Of a stretch of DNA of 64,000 nucleotides, positions 60,407 to 64,000 are shown in pieces. Position numbers and translations under genes: made by a program. The notes under the pieces are model-generated. The model was not told the origin of the DNA, did not search any database, and saw nothing but the letters and a program-made list of their open reading frames with translations. The stretch comes from Agrocybe praecox (lineage: Eukaryota > Basidiomycota > Agaricomycetes > Agaricales > Agrocybaceae): contig OZ024846.1 of NCBI GenBank assembly GCA_964017145.1, positions 1,612,001-1,676,000 on the forward strand, in the 5' to 3' direction. How positions within the stretch are numbered: the stretch's first letter is position 1; every line of letters starts with the position of its first letter.

Positions 60407-60939
60407 CTGGTCATGCTAGAAAATCGTCCGGCGGACAGTCCGCCACCGGACAATGCCATCTCAATGTGACAAAGTCGGTGACACAAAGGTGACATGGTAT
60501 TTTGAAGTTACTCCAATGTTTCTTTTACTCTTCCTGCCACCATTGTTGTTACTTGACGATGACGAGGGTGGGCATAGCACAATTGTCAATGTGATGCCAG
60601 ACTCGGACTTTACCTCCGTCACATCAGCGCTACCTGATGCGCTGAGAGAGAGTGGTTGGAGAGCTCATAGTGCCACACATGTTATCCCAACACGAATAAA
60701 CGTACTCAATCAAAAGCGCGCAACGCGGTAGAGAATATAAGCATAATGCCAATGCGTGCACCGACGATGCTGCTGCTGGTGATTACTAATTAGGTAACGT
60801 CGGGCAATGGACGTCGGTAGCGGCGGGAATCGGGGTAGGGCGGGACGTCACAGACCGACCGCATACCGGTAACATATTACGTCACAGCGGCAATTCTGAA
60901 GGATATGATTTTCTGATATTGTGGCAGAACAAAACAAAG
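60407..60939. promoter_or_regulatory. Divergent promoter, acyltransferase / methyltransferase 1
   Basis: Flanked on both sides by the 7-mer ATTGTGG (60393-60399 and 60918-60924). Contains the nonamer ACGTCACAG twice (60845-60853 and 60879-60887), a CRE-like half-site, and an imperfect GC-rich inverted repeat at about 60427-60452 (GTCCGGCGGAC / GTCCGCCACCGGAC). This whole segment is missing in front of the second methyltransferase copy. Confidence 0.6.
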
Positions 60940-61872
60940 ATGCCAACTCTGCCGCTCGACCCCTCTCTCTTTTCCAACATATCACAACAGGACCTTTCTT
61001 TTTTCAGACAGGCGACAGGCATCACAGACGATGACGATCAAATCAAGCAACACATCTTGGCCGTTCAAGCAAAAGCATATGATGTATATTCTTATCCATG
61101 CATCCGTCGGTTCGCTTTCATAAGGCCAAAGATCGCTTCAATTCCAGGATACAAACACGCTCTTCACTTGCTCAACACTCGCACAGATCCAATTCTGCTC
61201 GACATAGGATGCTGCCGTATGTCTCTCCTTCTTTTCTTTTCTATTTACTCATCCTTTCTAGTTGGCAATGACATCCGCAAAGCCGCCCTCGATGGCTGGC
61301 CTGCTCACAACATCATCGCTTCTGATCTACGCACCGATTTTTGGCAAATCGGTCATCAACTCTTCAAATCCACTCCCCAGTCTTTCCCCATCACTTTCGT
61401 GCAGGGTGATGTATTTGACGACGCCTTTCTCTCTATCGACGCACCTCCCTCTTCCCTTCCACTAAAATCTATCACCAATCTCACTCCCCTCATCCACCGC
61501 GTATCCGCCTTACACACCTCCTCCCTCTTTCATCTCTTTTCCGAAGAACAACAGCTTCTCCTCGCGAAACGTCTCTCCACCCTCCTCATCCCAGAACCAG
61601 GATCCATCATCTTTGGCCAACACGGTGCCCGCCCTATCAAAGGCCACCGTCTTCACGCTCCCAATGGTTCAGATCGAGGCCCCTTTTCCAACTTTTACAT
61701 GTTTTGCCACTCCCCAGAGAGCTGGAAAGAACTTTGGATGGAACACGTCTTTGGCCCTCACCAGCCCATCCGCGTCGACGTACACGCAGAACTCATCCAA
61801 GTCGAGAGAAAGGACTTGAAATACGCAGGTGAACGGTTCTGGGTCATGAGTTGGTCCGTACAGATATTGTGA
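60940..61872 (+). CDS. SAM-dependent methyltransferase, copy 1
   Basis: Class I methyltransferase of the fungal secondary-metabolism type, resembling AusD/Trt5-like enzymes. The first ATG gives MPTLPLDPSLFSNISQQDLS. Then AYDVYSYPCIRRFAFIRPKI and ASIPGYKHALHLLN lead to the SAM-binding strand DPILLDIGCCLGNDIRKAAL, then DGWPAHNIIASDL; the second acidic residue is in FVQGDVFDDAF. The C-terminal part (LIPEPGSIIFGQHGARP; YMFCHSPESWKELWMEHVFG; RFWVMSWSVQIL) is typical of the family. The intron at 61217-61261 is 45 nt and has no stop, so retention would insert 15 residues between GCC and GND. The residue after GCC is Leu here but Phe in copy 2. About 295 residues, complete. Confidence 0.85.
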   Translation: MPTLPLDPSLFSNISQQDLSFFRQATGITDDDDQIKQHILAVQAKAYDVYSYPCIRRFAFIRPKIASIPGYKHALHLLNTRTDPILLDIGCCRMSLLLFFSIYSSFLVGNDIRKAALDGWPAHNIIASDLRTDFWQIGHQLFKSTPQSFPITFVQGDVFDDAFLSIDAPPSSLPLKSITNLTPLIHRVSALHTSSLFHLFSEEQQLLLAKRLSTLLIPEPGSIIFGQHGARPIKGHRLHAPNGSDRGPFSNFYMFCHSPESWKELWMEHVFGPHQPIRVDVHAELIQVERKDLKYAGERFWVMSWSVQIL

Positions 61873-62427
61873 TGTACCTATACATGGCGTGGAATACATA
61901 TGGCAGATATAACGTACGTGCAAAAAGTTTTTGCAGGTTTTTGCAAGTTTTTTTAAATAACAAGTTGCAAGTTAGTTTCCGCAAGTTGGGTCCTTTTTTT
62001 TTTTTTACAGTTACAGTTACTTTTTTTGCAGCTGCACTCATGCAGGGGCTCGAGATAACGCCACAGACGTGGCTAAACATATAGAGGAGGCTGGAGCGGA
62101 GGTAACGGTATAAAGAGCGATCGTCTCAGCGACAAAGGCAAATGAAGAGAAAGGTCAACATTCGTCCCCGTCCTTTAACCGAATCTCACTTTATACCCTC
62201 AACATTCTCTGCGTCGTCGCTGGCCGGTGTGGATATCTCGGTTGACTGCATTTTGTAAAAGAACGAGTCCCCGCGAGAAGAGCAGGCAGTATAGTTTGTG
62301 CAAAGGAGATCTCAGGGTCAGGGCTTGGAAAGAAATGCGCTCCGTGTTCGCGGCGGGTTTGGTGTTGGCTCCGTCATTCATTGTTCATCGTTGGCTTGTC
62401 ACTGGCGTCACCGTACGTCTATTGTCA
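61873..62427. other. 3' flank of copy 1 and spacer of unknown origin
   Basis: The first 170 bp (to about 62040) contain T-rich tracts and repeated TGCAAG/CAAGTT words, and match the 3' flank of copy 2 (63683-63838). The remainder (62041-62427) has no counterpart elsewhere in the window and no recognisable gene. Confidence 0.6.
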
Positions 62428-62740
62428 TTAGGCCATGGTTTGTGTATACGAGATCTTCTTCGTCAGGGTATCCTTTTGCAAGATCTAGTCTGGTTGAAGC
62501 ACAGAAAGCAGCATAGAGTGTGAGAGGCTAAAGGGCAAGGCGGTCAAGGCGGATTAGTCGTGTGCGTGGTAGTAGGACGAGAATAGCAGTAGCATAGTAG
62601 AGGAGAATAGGTGGTAAGAGGGTATATGATAGTGTGTGAGTACTCAGCGGCAGTCGTGTGGCCACGTCAGGAATGGGAATTCTATACAGTTGTTAGAAAT
62701 AATAATAAAAAGAAGATAAAAAGGGAGACACACATTGTGG
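62428..62740 (-). pseudogene. Truncated copy of the acyltransferase 5' end
   Basis: Reading the minus strand, this matches the first coding part of the intact acyltransferase (about 60095-60399): GACGTGGCCACACGACTGCC, ACCACCTATTCTCCTC and CTTGCAAAAGGATACCCTGA are shared. It has lost the ATG TCC TCC start and carries an inserted GACCGCCTT-like segment with an in-frame stop where the parent reads CGTCTCGCTCTCTGG. Homology ends on the left at about 62428, inside the parent's second intron border. It directly abuts methyltransferase copy 2 and now occupies its promoter position. Non-functional as an enzyme. Confidence 0.85.
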
Positions 62741-62755
62741 CAGAACAAAACAAAG

Positions 62756-63682
62756 ATGCCAACTCCGCTCGACCCTTCTCTTTATTCCAACATAACACAA
62801 CAAGACCTCCTCTTTTTCAGACAAGCCACAGGCATCACAGACGATGACGATGCAGTCAAACAACACATCTTGGCCGTTCAAGCAAAAGCGTATGAGGTGT
62901 ATTCTTATCCATGCATCCGTCGATTCGCTTTCATAAGGCCAAAGATCGCTTCAATTCCAGGATACAATCACGCTCTTCAATTGCTCAACACTCGTACAGA
63001 TCCAATTCTACTCGACATAGGATGCTGCTGTATGTCTCTTTTCTCTTTCCATTCCACCTACTTATACTTTCTAGTCGGCAATGACATCCGCAAAGCTGTT
63101 CTCGATGGCTGGCCTGTTCACAACATCGTCGCTTCTGATCTGCACGCCGAGTTTTGGCAAATTGGCCATCAGCTCTTCAAATCAACTCCCCAGTCTTTCC
63201 CTGCCACTTTCGTCCAGGGTGATGTATTTGACGACGCCTTTCTCTCTGTTGACGCCCTTCCCTCTTCCCTTCCACTAAACTCCATCATTAATCTCACTCC
63301 TCTCATCCACCACGTATCCGCCATACACACCTCCTGCCTCTTTCATCTCTTCTCCGAAGAACAACAGCTTCTCCTCGCCAAACGTCTCTCTACTCTCCTC
63401 ATCCCAGAACCAGGCTCCATCATATTTGGCCAACAGAGTGCCCGCCCCGTCAAAGGCTACCGTCTTCAGGCTCCTCATGGTTCAGATCCCTCCTCTTACA
63501 TGTTCTGCCATTCCCCAGAGAGCTGGAAAAAACTCTGGATCGAACATGTTTTTGGGCCTCACCAGCCCATTCGCGTCAACGTACATGCTGAACTCATCCA
63601 AGTCGAGCGAAAGGACTTGAAATACCCAGCTGTATCGGACGATCGATTCTGGGTCATGAATTGGTCCGTACAGATATTGTGA
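62756..63682 (+). CDS. SAM-dependent methyltransferase, copy 2
   Basis: Tandem paralogue of the methyltransferase at 60940, collinear over the whole length and open throughout. It starts MPTPLDPSLYSNITQQDLLF and keeps the SAM-binding block DIGCCFGNDIRKAVLDGWPV, VQGDVFDDAFLS and the end RFWVMNWSVQIL. The 45-nt stop-free intron is at the same place (63030-63074). Differences include LPL to PL at the N-terminus, GSDRGPFSNFYMF reduced to GSDPSSYMF, and KYAGERF replaced by KYPAVSDDRF. No frameshift or premature stop is seen, so it may be active. Its upstream sequence is the acyltransferase relic, not the copy-1 promoter. Confidence 0.85.
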   Translation: MPTPLDPSLYSNITQQDLLFFRQATGITDDDDAVKQHILAVQAKAYEVYSYPCIRRFAFIRPKIASIPGYNHALQLLNTRTDPILLDIGCCCMSLFSFHSTYLYFLVGNDIRKAVLDGWPVHNIVASDLHAEFWQIGHQLFKSTPQSFPATFVQGDVFDDAFLSVDALPSSLPLNSIINLTPLIHHVSAIHTSCLFHLFSEEQQLLLAKRLSTLLIPEPGSIIFGQQSARPVKGYRLQAPHGSDPSSYMFCHSPESWKKLWIEHVFGPHQPIRVNVHAELIQVERKDLKYPAVSDDRFWVMNWSVQIL

Positions 63683-63837
63683 TGTACCTATACATGGCGT
63701 GGAATATATATGTCGCAGATATAACGTGTAAAAAGTTTTTGCAGGTTTTTGCAAGTTTTTTAACAAGTTGCAAGTCAGTTTCCGCAAGTTGGGTCTTTAT
63801 TTTACAGTTCCAGTTTCTTTTTTTTTGCAGCTGCATC

Positions 63838-64000
63838 CTCTTACCACCTATTCTCCTCTACTATGCTACTGCCATTCTCGTCCTACTGCCACGCACACGA
63901 CTAATCCGCCTCGCTCTCTGACCTCTCACAATCCATGCTGCTTTCCGTGCTTCAACTAGACTAGATCTTGCAAAAGGATACCCTGATGAAGAATATCTCG
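63838..64000 (+). pseudogene. Inverted partial copy of the acyltransferase 5' end (runs off window)
   Basis: On the plus strand, this reads CTATTCTCCTCTACTATGCTACTGCC and onward like the intact gene's N-terminus (LPPILLYYATA.LVLLPRTRLIRLAL). A TGA then replaces the parent's TGG, after which STRLDLAKGYPDEEYL is still recognisable up to the window edge. The copy joins the methyltransferase-2 3' flank directly after TGCAGCTGCA and lacks the acyltransferase start codon. It is opposite in orientation to both other copies. What follows beyond 64000 is unknown. Confidence 0.8.

Larger units (their letters stand above)
60918..63838. repeat. Tandem segmental duplication (methyltransferase plus 3' flank)
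   Basis: Unit 1 spans 60918 to about 62040 and unit 2 spans 62734 to about 63838. Both begin at ATTGTGGCAGAACAAAACAAAGATGCCAACT and end in GCAGCTGCA after a T-rich stretch. The copies differ by scattered substitutions and small indels, so the duplication is not recent or the copies have evolved fast. Confidence 0.85.

Noticed and set aside
60400..60917. 525-bp segment as a transposon insertion with 7-bp target duplication
   Set aside because: No terminal inverted repeats, and the segment contains the acyltransferase start codon, so deletion in copy 2 is the simpler reading.

Overview
The window looks like nuclear DNA of a filamentous basidiomycete, most likely an agaricomycete. Genes are dense and split by many introns of about 45-70 nt with GT(A/G)..(C/T)AG borders. 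The gene set is typical of fungi (Zn2Cys6 regulator, Cwh43 with both halves in one reading frame, Npr3, mitofissin, Mgm1), with fungal CorA-like and wax-synthase-type membrane proteins. I recognise no bacterial, viral or transposon genes. Most products were read by joining exons across frames, so outer coordinates are reliable where stated, but some internal splice sites are provisional.

Layout. 0-7.5 kb: citrate synthase (+), Prp18 splicing factor (-), cytochrome c oxidase subunit 6B (+), sulfite oxidase (+), a 73-residue mitofissin/Atg44-like gene (+) and a Saf4/CCDC130-type splicing factor (-). 7.8-17 kb, all minus: inositol polyphosphate 5-phosphatase, a glutamine-rich ARID protein of the Swi1 type and a TMEM41-like VTT-domain membrane protein. 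17.1-20.2 kb: Zn2Cys6 regulator (+). 21-23.6 kb: J-domain protein and COG0523 metal GTPase (both -), the latter divergent from CWH43 (+, to 27.9 kb). 28.2-30.1 kb: Serinc/TMS1 (+). 31.3-36.4 kb: DapA-like aldolase (-), Mgm1 dynamin (+), SCP2 with a peroxisomal tail (-). 36.8-45 kb: Maf1 (+), CorA-like protein (+), a small LYR protein of the ETFRF1/LYRM5 type (-) and a Pho84-like phosphate transporter (+). 45-54.7 kb: APC6/Cdc16 (-), an unknown basic protein (-), an RRM protein of the Nop15/NIFK type (+), a Dcg1-like racemase (-) and Npr3 (+). 54.7-58.5 kb: NAD-dependent epimerase (-) and an acidic WD40-like protein (+).

Up to about 58.5 kb this is ordinary housekeeping sequence with short divergent promoters. 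The accessory part is the right edge, 59-64 kb. It holds a wax-synthase-like acyltransferase (-), a SAM methyltransferase (+), a second tandem copy of that methyltransferase, and two broken copies of the acyltransferase 5' end, one in each orientation. The second methyltransferase is joined to the acyltransferase relic exactly at a 7-bp sequence (ATTGTGG) that also occurs at both sides of the intact intergenic region, so the rearrangement can be read at base level. An acyltransferase next to duplicated methyltransferases resembles the tailoring part of a secondary-metabolite cluster. No core synthase or cyclase is in the window, and the region runs off the right end.

Three small or split genes that a simple ORF scan misses were recovered: mitofissin-like, LYRM5-like and COX6B. 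At least two introns with GC donors were found.
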